Source of the DNA: Blastococcus sp. CPCC 205250
GTDB taxonomy: Bacteria > Actinomycetota > Actinomycetes > Mycobacteriales > Geodermatophilaceae
NCBI RefSeq assembly: GCF_019799925.1
Contig: NZ_JABGCG010000008.1
Coordinates: 62,001-126,000, forward strand
Length of the DNA stretch: 64,000 nucleotides
Reading direction: 5' to 3'
Shown here: positions 23,433 to 30,942 of the stretch, piece by piece
Layout: each line of letters begins with the position of its first letter
How positions within the stretch are numbered: the stretch's first letter is position 1
Notes under the pieces: model-generated
The model's input: only the letters and a program-made list of their open reading frames with translations
Databases searched by the model: none
Told to the model about the DNA's origin: nothing
Program-made: the position numbers and the translations under genes

Positions 23433-25081
23433 CCGCCGTCCGCCCGCAGGCCCCCGGCCACCCGCCCGAGACGGTGGCGGCCTACCGCGCTGCCGGGCTG
23501 TGGGGGAGCCGGACGATCACCGAGGAGTTCCAGCGGGTCGCCGCCGCGCACCCGGCCCGGGACGCGCTCGTGACCGCGGCCGGCACGCTCACGTACGCCG
23601 AGCTCGACACCCGCACCGACCGCATCGCCCACGGGCTCGGCACACTCGGCCTGCGTCCCGGGGACCCGGTGGTGTTCCAGGTGACCAACCGCGAGGAGTC
23701 GGTGCTCGCCTGGTACGCCACGCTGAAGGCCGGCCTGGTCCCCGTGTGCGCACTGGCCTTCCACCGGGCGCACGAGATCTCCCAGATCAGCCGGCTCGTC
23801 GGCGCGGCCGGGCACCTCGTGGAGGCCGGGACCGGCGGCTTCAACCTGGTCGCCTTCGGGCGCGCGCAGGCCTCCGGGCACCCGACCCTGCGCCACCTGG
23901 TCGCCCTCGGCGCGCCCGAGGGCGCGGACGTCGACCGGCTCGAGGACCTCGGCCGGGACGTCGACCCCGCCGCGGCGCGCGCCTGGGTGGACACCGTCCA
24001 GGCGGGGATCGACCCCGACGACGTCGCGGTGTTCCAGCTCTCCGGCGGCACCACCGGCGTCCCGAAGGTGATCCCGCGGCGGCACGCCGAGTACTGGTAC
24101 AACGCCGCGGCCTACGCCGGCGCGTGGGGCTGGGGCGCCACCAGCCGGGTCGCCCACCTCATCCCGCTGATCCACAACGCCGGGGTCGTATGCGGCCTGC
24201 ACGCGGCGCACAGCGTCGGCGGCTGCCTGGTCCTGTCCGGTCCGGACCTGGACCGGGCGCTGCCGCTGATGGCCACCGCCGGGGCGACGGACGTGCTGTT
24301 TGGCCACGGCCACTACGGCGCCGTCGAGCACCCGGCCTTCGCCGGCGCCGCGGCGTCCCTGCGCACCGTGGTGCTCAGCGGCGCCAAGGTGGGCGAGGCG
24401 CTGTTCAGCCGCTTCGAGGAGCTCGGGCTGTGGACCGGCCAGCTCTTCGGCATGGGCGAGGGCCTGTTCTGCGTGACGTTCCCCGGTGCGCCCCGCGAGG
24501 CCCGCAACCACACGGTCGGCACGCCGCTGTCGCCGATGGACGAGGTCCGGGTGCTGCGGCCGGACTCCGAGGTGCCCGTCGCCGACGGCGAGGTGGGGGA
24601 GCTGTGCGCCCGGGGTCCGTACACGATCCGCGGGTACCTCGCCGCGCCGGAGCACAACGCCCGGGCGTTCACCTCCGACGGCTTCTACCGGACCGGCGAC
24701 CTCGCCTGCCTGCGCGAGATCGACGGCGTCCGCTACGTCAGCATCGAGGGCCGGATCAAGGACGTGATCAACCGCGGCGGCGAGAAGGTCAACGCCGAGG
24801 AGGTCGAGCAGCTGCTCCTACGCCACTCCGGCATCGCCGCCGCCGCGGTCGTCGCGATGCCCGACCCGCGGCTGGGTGAGCGCGCCTGCGCCTACCTCGT
24901 CGCGCGGGCCGAGCCGCTGGGTCTGGAGGACGTCCGGGCGCACCTGGACGGGCTCGGCGTCGCGAAGATCAAGTGGCCGGAGCGGCTGGAGTGGGTCGAC
25001 GAGCTGCCCACGACGCTGGTCGGGAAGCTGGACAAGAAGCGGCTGCGCGAGGACATCGCCCGCCGGCTCGAGCAGGGGTGA
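23429..25081 (+). CDS. aryl-AMP/aryl-CoA ligase (ANL superfamily)
   Basis: ATP-dependent acid-activating enzyme of 550 residues, resembling salicylate- and 2,3-dihydroxybenzoate-AMP ligases. The phosphate loop is FQLSGGTTGVPKVIPRRH near residue 205, with the DHB-ligase-like VIPRRHAEYWYN. Other ANL elements are LFGMGEGLF, the hinge RTGDLACLREIDGVRYVSIEGRIKDVINRGGEKVNAEEVE and the C-terminal lysine in PTTLVGKLDKKRLRED. The combination with a salicylyl-CoA-hydroxylase-like flavoprotein supports CoA activation of an ortho-substituted aromatic or heteroaromatic acid. It is the last gene of the operon, ending 4 bp from the convergent TetR gene. Confidence 0.85.
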   Translation: MTAVRPQAPGHPPETVAAYRAAGLWGSRTITEEFQRVAAAHPARDALVTAAGTLTYAELDTRTDRIAHGLGTLGLRPGDPVVFQVTNREESVLAWYATLKAGLVPVCALAFHRAHEISQISRLVGAAGHLVEAGTGGFNLVAFGRAQASGHPTLRHLVALGAPEGADVDRLEDLGRDVDPAAARAWVDTVQAGIDPDDVAVFQLSGGTTGVPKVIPRRHAEYWYNAAAYAGAWGWGATSRVAHLIPLIHNAGVVCGLHAAHSVGGCLVLSGPDLDRALPLMATAGATDVLFGHGHYGAVEHPAFAGAAASLRTVVLSGAKVGEALFSRFEELGLWTGQLFGMGEGLFCVTFPGAPREARNHTVGTPLSPMDEVRVLRPDSEVPVADGEVGELCARGPYTIRGYLAAPEHNARAFTSDGFYRTGDLACLREIDGVRYVSIEGRIKDVINRGGEKVNAEEVEQLLLRHSGIAAAAVVAMPDPRLGERACAYLVARAEPLGLEDVRAHLDGLGVAKIKWPERLEWVDELPTTLVGKLDKKRLREDIARRLEQG

Positions 25082-25085
25082 CCGC

Positions 25086-25778
25086 TCAGCCGCGCAGCAG
25101 CCGCTCCAGGTAGTCCAGGTCCTGGCGCAGCAGCGACAGCGCCCGCTCGGGGCCCTCGCCCTCACCGGCGCGGTCGCCCTGCTCGGCGAGCGCCGCGACG
25201 GCCATGTCCGCCAGCTGGGCGGCGACGGTCTCGTCGCCCTGCCCGGGCTTGTGCCACCAGGCGACCCAGTTGCACATGCCGATGATGCCCAGTGCCGCGG
25301 CGCGGACCTCGACCGGGCGCAGCTGGCCGGCGGCGACGCCCTCCTCGAGGACCGAGGTGAACTCGCGCAGCACCCGACGGCGGCCGGCGGCGTAGACGTC
25401 GGCCAGGGCCTCCGGCAGCTCGGCCTCGGAGCGGATGAGCAGCCGGAAGCGCTCGGGTGCGCGTGCCACGTTGAGGACGACGGCGTGCGCCATGTCCCGC
25501 AGCCGCTGCACCGGCGGGCGCCCGGTGTCGGAGTTGATCCGGTGCAGCTCCTCGGCGGGGCCCTCGGTGAGCTCCTGCACCAGCCGGGAGAGCAGGTCGT
25601 CCTTGTTCTTGACGTAGTGGTAGAGCGCCGGACGGGTGAGCCCGCTGGCCTCGGCGATGTCCTGCAGGCTGGTCGCGGCGAACCCCCGCTCGGCGAACAG
25701 CCGCGTCGCGTGCTCCAGGATCTGCGCCTCGACCAGGTCGCGCCGGGCGTTGGGTCGCCCCTCGGATGCGCTGCTCAC
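25086..25778 (-). CDS. TetR-family transcriptional regulator
   Basis: Predicted repressor of 230 residues. The N-terminal helix-turn-helix is intact: AQILEHATRLFAERGFAATSLQDIAEASGLTRPALYHYVKNKDDLLSRL. The ligand domain is helical and contains FRLLIRSEAELPEALADVYAAGRRRVLREF and the TetR_C-like IIGMCNWVAWWHKPGQGD, as in FadR/KstR2-type regulators that sense acyl-CoA esters. GTG 25778 has GGAGGAGGG upstream. It lies downstream of hyuAB in the same direction, separated by a terminator, and faces the maleate isomerase operon. I infer that it controls both units through the shared CGTCG-N6-CGACG element. Confidence 0.88.
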   Translation of the reverse strand: MSSASEGRPNARRDLVEAQILEHATRLFAERGFAATSLQDIAEASGLTRPALYHYVKNKDDLLSRLVQELTEGPAEELHRINSDTGRPPVQRLRDMAHAVVLNVARAPERFRLLIRSEAELPEALADVYAAGRRRVLREFTSVLEEGVAAGQLRPVEVRAAALGIIGMCNWVAWWHKPGQGDETVAAQLADMAVAALAEQGDRAGEGEGPERALSLLRQDLDYLERLLRG

Positions 25779-25890
25779 CGGCAGCCGCCCTCCTCCACGT
25801 CGTGGGCCACTCGGCCCGGCCCGGGCGCCCGCAGCGTAGCCGGGGCGGACGGCGACCCGGCCGCACGGCGCGGATCCGGGAACGGCGCGA

Positions 25891-25918
25891 CCGTGCGCGT
25901 CCCGGGGGACGCGCACGG
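25891..25918 (-). terminator. terminator after hyuB-like gene
   Basis: Inverted repeat CCGTGCGCGTCCC / GGGACGCGCACGG over 25891-25918, a 12-13 bp GC stem with a minimal loop, 18 bp past the hyuB-like stop. It probably separates hyuAB from the tetR transcript. Confidence 0.7.
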
Positions 25919-25935
25919 CCGCTGGGGTGCCGCGC

Positions 25936-28278
25936 TCAGCCGGCGGCCGGCGCCGCCGCGAGCAGGCGGTGCAGCTCGAGGACGTGGTCCTCGTGTGCGG
26001 CCGGGACGATGCCGGAGGAGATCGCGGTGAGGCACCCCGGGCAGCAGAACTGCCGGAACACCACCTCGTCGTCCACGTAGAGCGCCGGGTCGGAGGTCAC
26101 CTGCGGTCCGGCCGCCGAGGACGGCCCGTCGAAGCGGACCAGCTGCAGCCGGCTGTCGGCCCGCGCATCGCCCAGCACCCGACCGCAGTGCCCGCACCCC
26201 ACCACGGCGTGCCCGTCGAGCCGGGCCTCGACGAGGTTGTCGTCGAGGCGGCGGGCGCCGGCGAGGTCCACCGTGGCCGCGGGCGACGCCCCCGGCGACG
26301 CCCCCGCCGGTGACGTGCGGTCGCGGCGCTCCTCGCGCAGCTGTTCCCGCCGGGCGCGGGTGGCGTCCTCGTCGACCGCGCCGCCGGCCAGGACGACGCC
26401 GTACACCTCGCGGGCACCGCCGGCGGTGACCTTGTCCTCCGCCAGGTCGCGGGCGACGGCCGCCGGGTCGCGCAGCAGCGGGTCGCCGTACCCGCCGCCG
26501 CCCTGCCAGTGCATGTAGAAGACCTCGCCGGGCGCGATGGAGCTCTCGGCGTAGCAGGCGCCGAACTCCTGGTCGCCGCCCACCTCCTCCAGGCTCGTCG
26601 GCATCTCCCCGCGGGCCAGCCGGGTCGCCATGTCCGCACCGCGGGCGAGGACCTCCACGCCGGTGTTGCCGGGGTAGCCGCCGGCCAGGCCGTTGTTCTG
26701 CGCGACCGACTTGCCGGCCGAGGCGAGGACCAGGCCCATCGGCACGCTGGTGCCGTACGGCGTCACGGCCAGCGAGGCGCTGACCCCGCCGCGGTGCCGG
26801 CCGGGCCCGCCGGAGTCGGGCTCCTCGCGCCGCCACAGCGTCAGCAGCGGGTAGAGGTACTCGGTCATCTCGGTGTCGGGGATGCGGCCCATCGGGATGC
26901 AGAACAGCCCGCCGGTGTCCATGCCGTCGGCACCGGGCCGCGCTCCGTAGCCGCCGGCCATCGGCTCCATCAGCACGTTGAGGAACGGCGTGGGGAACGC
27001 GCCGCGCTCGTCCAGGCCGGCGATGACGGCGGTGTCCCAGGTGCCGCAGCAGGTCGCCTGGACGCTGCGCTCGTGCTCGACCGACCGGTCGAGCATCTGG
27101 GAGAGGCACTCGGCGACCAGGGAGCCGGTGAGCCAGGCCGGGCCGATCGGCCCGCGGCTGACCGCGGCGGGGTACGTGGCGTTGTTGATCGTCCCCTCCT
27201 CGGCCACCAGGTCGAAGCAGCGCATCAGCCCGCCGGCGGCCCACGGGATGTCGCCGGCGAGGATCGGCAGCACCGCGGAGACCACGCCGCCGCGCATGCC
27301 GGCGTAGGTGCAGTTGATGACGCCGGACTGCGGGTCGGTGCCGGTGAAGTCGAACGTGAGGTGGTCGTCGGACTTGGTCATCGCCACGGTGATCTTGTGG
27401 ACGGCGCGGTCGCCGGCGTGCGACTGGTCCTGGTAGCCGCTGGCGCGCCAGGTGCCGTCGGGCAGGGCGCGCAGCTTGTCCCGCAGGCGGTGCTCGGCGT
27501 CGGACATCATCCGCTTCATCACGGCCTTGACCGTGTCGGCGCCGTACTGCTCGATGACGCTCACCAGCCGCTGCCGGCCGATGGAGTTGGCGCCGACCTT
27601 GGCCCGCAGGTCCAGCCCGACGAGCATGGGCACCCGCGAGCGGCGTACCCACAGGTCGGCGACGTCCTCCTGCAGCTGGAAGTCGCGCACCACCTTGACC
27701 GGCGGCGTGGGCAGGGCCTCGGAGAAGACGTCGGTCGCGTTCGGGGAGAACGAGCCCAGGCCCACGCCGCCGAGGTCGGGCTCGTGCGCGATGGCGCTGG
27801 TCCAGGCGAAGAGCTGCCCCTCGTGGAAGACCGGCTGGAACACGATGACGTCGTTCTGGTGCAGGCCGCCGCCGACCCAGGGGTCGTTGCACAGGAACAT
27901 GTCGCCCTCGGCGATGCCGGGGTTGGTGGCGCGGTGCCGCAGCGTCCAGTAGACGGCGAGGTCGACCGCCCCCACGAGCATCGTGTTGTAGAGGCCGACC
28001 TGCACCTCCTGGCCGAGCTCGTCGCCGATGGCGAAGTCGAAGTCGTTGGCGTCGGTGACGATGGGGGAGCCCGACATCCGCTTGAGGGCCTCGCCCATCT
28101 CGTCGGTGACCGACCACAGCCGGTGCCGGACCACCTCGTAGGTGAGCGGGTCGAGGGCGTCGATCTGCTCCTGCGTGACGGTGTGCAGCGGCAGGGACGC
28201 CGGCACCGAGGCGGCGAGCTCGGCGGTGTCGACCGGCCGGCTGTTGAACCGCTCGGAGCCGGGGATCGGCATGCTCAT
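25936..28278 (-). CDS. hydantoinase B/acetone-carboxylase-alpha-like subunit fused to a gamma-like zinc-ribbon domain
   Basis: Large subunit of an ATP-dependent hydantoinase/oxoprolinase/ketone-carboxylase complex, 780 residues. The HyuB core (about 35-610) begins IDALDPLTYEVVRHRLWSVTDEMGEAL and has FLCNDPWVGGGLHQND, TDPQSGVINCTYAG and VFYMHWQGGGGYGDPLLRDP, all family hallmarks. After a charged linker (about 640-665) comes a C-terminal zinc ribbon of about 110 residues with C695-x2-C698 and C745-C746-x2-C749, resembling the separate gamma subunit of acetone/acetophenone carboxylases. This favours a carboxylase or lactam-opening enzyme over simple N-methylhydantoinase. Its ATG overlaps the hyuA-like stop by 4 bp. 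Confidence 0.82.
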   Translation of the reverse strand: MSMPIPGSERFNSRPVDTAELAASVPASLPLHTVTQEQIDALDPLTYEVVRHRLWSVTDEMGEALKRMSGSPIVTDANDFDFAIGDELGQEVQVGLYNTMLVGAVDLAVYWTLRHRATNPGIAEGDMFLCNDPWVGGGLHQNDVIVFQPVFHEGQLFAWTSAIAHEPDLGGVGLGSFSPNATDVFSEALPTPPVKVVRDFQLQEDVADLWVRRSRVPMLVGLDLRAKVGANSIGRQRLVSVIEQYGADTVKAVMKRMMSDAEHRLRDKLRALPDGTWRASGYQDQSHAGDRAVHKITVAMTKSDDHLTFDFTGTDPQSGVINCTYAGMRGGVVSAVLPILAGDIPWAAGGLMRCFDLVAEEGTINNATYPAAVSRGPIGPAWLTGSLVAECLSQMLDRSVEHERSVQATCCGTWDTAVIAGLDERGAFPTPFLNVLMEPMAGGYGARPGADGMDTGGLFCIPMGRIPDTEMTEYLYPLLTLWRREEPDSGGPGRHRGGVSASLAVTPYGTSVPMGLVLASAGKSVAQNNGLAGGYPGNTGVEVLARGADMATRLARGEMPTSLEEVGGDQEFGACYAESSIAPGEVFYMHWQGGGGYGDPLLRDPAAVARDLAEDKVTAGGAREVYGVVLAGGAVDEDATRARREQLREERRDRTSPAGASPGASPAATVDLAGARRLDDNLVEARLDGHAVVGCGHCGRVLGDARADSRLQLVRFDGPSSAAGPQVTSDPALYVDDEVVFRQFCCPGCLTAISSGIVPAAHEDHVLELHRLLAAAPAAG

Positions 28279-30392
28279 CGGGAGGACTCCTCGCGGGGGG
28301 TGACGGACAGGTTTCCGAGGCGGTCGACGGTGCCGGTCCGGCCGGCGGGGACGACGACGGTGGTGGTGGGGACCTCGACGATGGCCGGGCCCTGCAGGAC
28401 GTGGCCGGCCCGCAGACCGCGGTAGTCGTAGACGGGGGTGTCGACGAAGCCGGCCCCGTCGGCGAGGTTGACCGGCCGGCTGCCGACGCGGGCGGCGGAG
28501 GGGTCGGGTCCCTCGCCCACGGCCAGGTCGGGCAGCCGGGGGGAGAACGGGAGGACACCGGTGCCGCGGACGCGGTAGGTGATCGCCTGGATGCCGGCGG
28601 CGCTGAAACCGCTGCCCTCGCCGTACAGCTCGGCGTAGCGGCGCTCGAAGGCCTGCCCGGCCTGCGCGACCGTCGTCTCGTCGATCGGCCCGCCGGGCAC
28701 GGGGACGGCCAGCTCGGCCAGCTGCATCGTGAACCGCATGTCGATCTCGCGGTCCAGCTGCACCGACGTGTAGCGGACGTCCTGGCGCTCGAGGGCCTCG
28801 CGGACCTGCGTCTCGAGGTCGGCGAAGTTCTTCTCCACCCGGACCGGGTCCATCGGCATCGCGGCGGGGTCGGAGAGCTCGGCGGCCACCACGATGTCGG
28901 AGGAGGCCAGCCCGTACGCGGAGAACGCGGAGGCCACCTGGCCGAGGGGGACGACGACCTCGGCGACGCCGACCTCGGCGGCGTAGGCGGCGCAGTGGGC
29001 GGGGCCGGCCCCGCCGAAGGCGTAGAGGACGAAGTCGCGCGGGTCGTGCCCGGCCTCGACGACGGTCTTGCGGAGCAGGTCGCCGGTCTGCGCGTTCTGC
29101 ACCGCGTGGACCGCGGCTGCGGCGTCCTCGACCGACAGGCCCAGGGGCTCGGCGATGCGGGTGCGGATGGCCTCACGGGCGCGCTCGAGCGACAGCGGCT
29201 TGCGGCCGCCGAGCAGTCCGCGCTCGGGGAGGATGCCCAGGACGAGGTTGGCGTCGGTGTTGGTCGGCTCGGTGCCGCCCTGGTCGTAGCAGGCGGGTCC
29301 GGGCACGGCCTGGGCGCTGTGCGGTCCGACCTGCAGGTTGCCGCCGGCGTCGAGCCAGGCGATCGCGCCGCCGCCAGAGCCGATGGCGTGCACCTCGAGG
29401 GTGGGCACGTTGATCGGGTGGTGGTTGATGATCGTGGTGGTGGCGCGCACCGGCTGGCCGTCGACGACCAGCCCGACGAGGAAGGTCGTGCCGCCGACGT
29501 CGGTGGAGATGATGTTGCGGTGGCCGAGCTGCTCGCCCAGCGCCACCGACCCGATGACCCCGCCGGTGAGCACCGAGCCGACCGTGCTGATGGCGGTGGC
29601 CGGGGCCTGGCGGGCGGCCACGGCACCGCCGTTGCTCTGCATGACCAGCAGCGGGCCGCGCAGTCCGCGCTCGCGCAGGCCGTCCTCGAGCGTGCCGAGG
29701 TAGTCGCGCAGGCCGGGGCCGATCTGGGTGCTCATGATCGTCGTCGCGTTGCGGGCGAACTCGCGGATGCGCGGGCTCACCTCGCTGGACAGCGACACGA
29801 AGACGTCGGGGTCGATCTCGTGGACCAGCTCCCGCAGCCGCCGCTCGTGGGTCGGGTTGCGGAAGGACCACAGCAGGGAGACGGCGATGGCGCGCAGGCC
29901 GTCGCCGAGGAGGGTGCGGATCGCCGCGCGGGCCCCGTCCTCGTCGAGCGGGACGATGACGTTGCCGTCGCGGTCGACCCGCTCGGTGACCTCCAGCGCG
30001 TGCTTCTTGGGCAGCAGGCCGTGGGACTTGCTCTGACCGAGGACGTGCTGGAGCTCGTGCGGGGAGCTGCCGAGGTACCGGCCCTCGACGTTCATGATGT
30101 AGATCGAGTCGCGGTGCCCGCGGGTGGTGAGGAACCCGACCGGCGGCACGTTGCCCATCACCAGCGCGTTCAGCGAGGACGTCGTCCCGTGGGCGATGTG
30201 GTGGGTGTCGGCCAGCATCTCCTCCAGCGGCCGGCCGAGCTGCTCGGCCAGCGCGCCGAGGACGTCGAGCACGCCCCGGGAGTAGTCCGGCGGGGTGGAG
30301 GGGACCTTCGCCGCCAGGATCGTCCCGGCGTCGTCGTCCAGGACGGCGTCGGTGAACGTCCCTCCGACGTCCACCCCGATCACATAGGCCAC
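28275..30392 (-). CDS. hydantoinase A/acetone-carboxylase-beta-like ATP-binding subunit
   Basis: Partner subunit of 705 residues with the ASKHA-type ATP fold. The start AYVIGVDVGGTFTDAVLDDD is the phosphate-1 motif. THHIAHGTTSSLNALVMG, GFLTTRGHRDSIYIMN, the second phosphate motif IISTDVGGTTFLVGLVVDG, the adenosine region HAIGSGGGAIAWLD and YAFGGAGPAHCAAYAAEVGV are all present. Members use ATP to activate bicarbonate, ketone enols or cyclic amides. GTG 30392 is chosen because the fold begins there and AAGGGAG lies upstream. It is co-transcribed with the hyuB-like gene from the promoter at 30460-30488. Confidence 0.85.
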   Translation of the reverse strand: MAYVIGVDVGGTFTDAVLDDDAGTILAAKVPSTPPDYSRGVLDVLGALAEQLGRPLEEMLADTHHIAHGTTSSLNALVMGNVPPVGFLTTRGHRDSIYIMNVEGRYLGSSPHELQHVLGQSKSHGLLPKKHALEVTERVDRDGNVIVPLDEDGARAAIRTLLGDGLRAIAVSLLWSFRNPTHERRLRELVHEIDPDVFVSLSSEVSPRIREFARNATTIMSTQIGPGLRDYLGTLEDGLRERGLRGPLLVMQSNGGAVAARQAPATAISTVGSVLTGGVIGSVALGEQLGHRNIISTDVGGTTFLVGLVVDGQPVRATTTIINHHPINVPTLEVHAIGSGGGAIAWLDAGGNLQVGPHSAQAVPGPACYDQGGTEPTNTDANLVLGILPERGLLGGRKPLSLERAREAIRTRIAEPLGLSVEDAAAAVHAVQNAQTGDLLRKTVVEAGHDPRDFVLYAFGGAGPAHCAAYAAEVGVAEVVVPLGQVASAFSAYGLASSDIVVAAELSDPAAMPMDPVRVEKNFADLETQVREALERQDVRYTSVQLDREIDMRFTMQLAELAVPVPGGPIDETTVAQAGQAFERRYAELYGEGSGFSAAGIQAITYRVRGTGVLPFSPRLPDLAVGEGPDPSAARVGSRPVNLADGAGFVDTPVYDYRGLRAGHVLQGPAIVEVPTTTVVVPAGRTGTVDRLGNLSVTPREESSR

Positions 30393-30444
30393 GGTGCGCT
30401 CCCTTGCGTCGACCTCGAGTCGGGGCGGCGGTGACCGACCCGGT

Positions 30445-30488
30445 TTGACGAACGCGTCGATTTTTCGACGTAACCTTCGCCACGTCAA
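30445..30488 (-). promoter_or_regulatory. hyuA promoter with palindromic operator
   Basis: On the minus strand TTGACG (30488-30483), 17 bp, then AAAAAT (30465-30460) form a good SigA-type promoter ending about 60 bp before the hyuA start. The -10 sits inside a perfect inverted repeat CGTCG-ATTTTT-CGACG (30455-30470). On the plus strand the same repeat is preceded by TTGACG at 30445, giving the 26-bp pattern shared with 18655-18680. A repressor bound here would block the -10. Confidence 0.65.
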
Positions 30489-30544
30489 GAGGGAGGCTCG
30501 TGGAACTGCCGCGGGAGCCGTTCGGGCCTGGGATCCCGAGCCGG

Positions 30545-30841
30545 TCAGGGGCGCGGATCGGTGCGCGTCCAGCCGCGCTGGTCGCGGCGCGCGCCCATGC
30601 CGGCACGGCAGCGGCGGCAGACCTCGACCACGCCCTCGGCGTGCCGGCCGGACTCGGGCTGGACGTCGGCCCAGCTGACGTGCGGGAAGCGGGAGAGGCC
30701 CGACCGGGAGAGGGAGAGTCCGCAGACGGTTTCGTTGCGGCCCTGCTCCCAGGCGTGCACCTCGCCGGCGGGGTAGCGGATGCCGTCGTCGGGGTCGACC
30801 CACCGGTCCGCGGCGGCGACCGCCGCGTTGCGTGCTGCCAT
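30545..30841 (-). CDS. small cysteine/histidine-containing hypothetical protein
   Basis: About 98 residues, no named family recognised. Cysteines in NETVCGLSLS and VEVCRRCRAGMG, with histidines in PAGEVHAWEQG and RFPHVSWADVQPE, suggest a small zinc-binding domain. The pattern of one CG followed by W and a final CxxC resembles uncharacterised actinobacterial proteins. ATG 30841 is the first Met after a promoter-like region (TTGCCG, 17 bp, TATACG at 30912-30884), but no Shine-Dalgarno is seen. It lies between the hyuA promoter and the divergent helD gene. Confidence 0.6.
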   Translation of the reverse strand: MAARNAAVAAADRWVDPDDGIRYPAGEVHAWEQGRNETVCGLSLSRSGLSRFPHVSWADVQPESGRHAEGVVEVCRRCRAGMGARRDQRGWTRTDPRP

Positions 30842-30859
30842 GGGAGGGGCTGTACCCGA

Positions 30860-30912
30860 TGGGAGTCTCTCCTCCCACTCCAACGTATAGCGCAGGCGGG
30901 GGCTTGCGGCAA
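30860..30912 (-). promoter_or_regulatory. promoter plus inverted repeat upstream of small zinc-protein gene
   Basis: Minus-strand TTGCCG (30912-30907), 17-bp spacer and TATACG (30889-30884) form a credible promoter. Just downstream of the start point is the inverted repeat TGGGAG-TCTCTC-CTCCCA (30860-30877), placed like an operator or a leader hairpin. It could also affect the divergent helD-like gene. Confidence 0.5.
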
Positions 30913-30942
30913 GACCCGGGGAGGGCCCCACACTCGCTCGTC

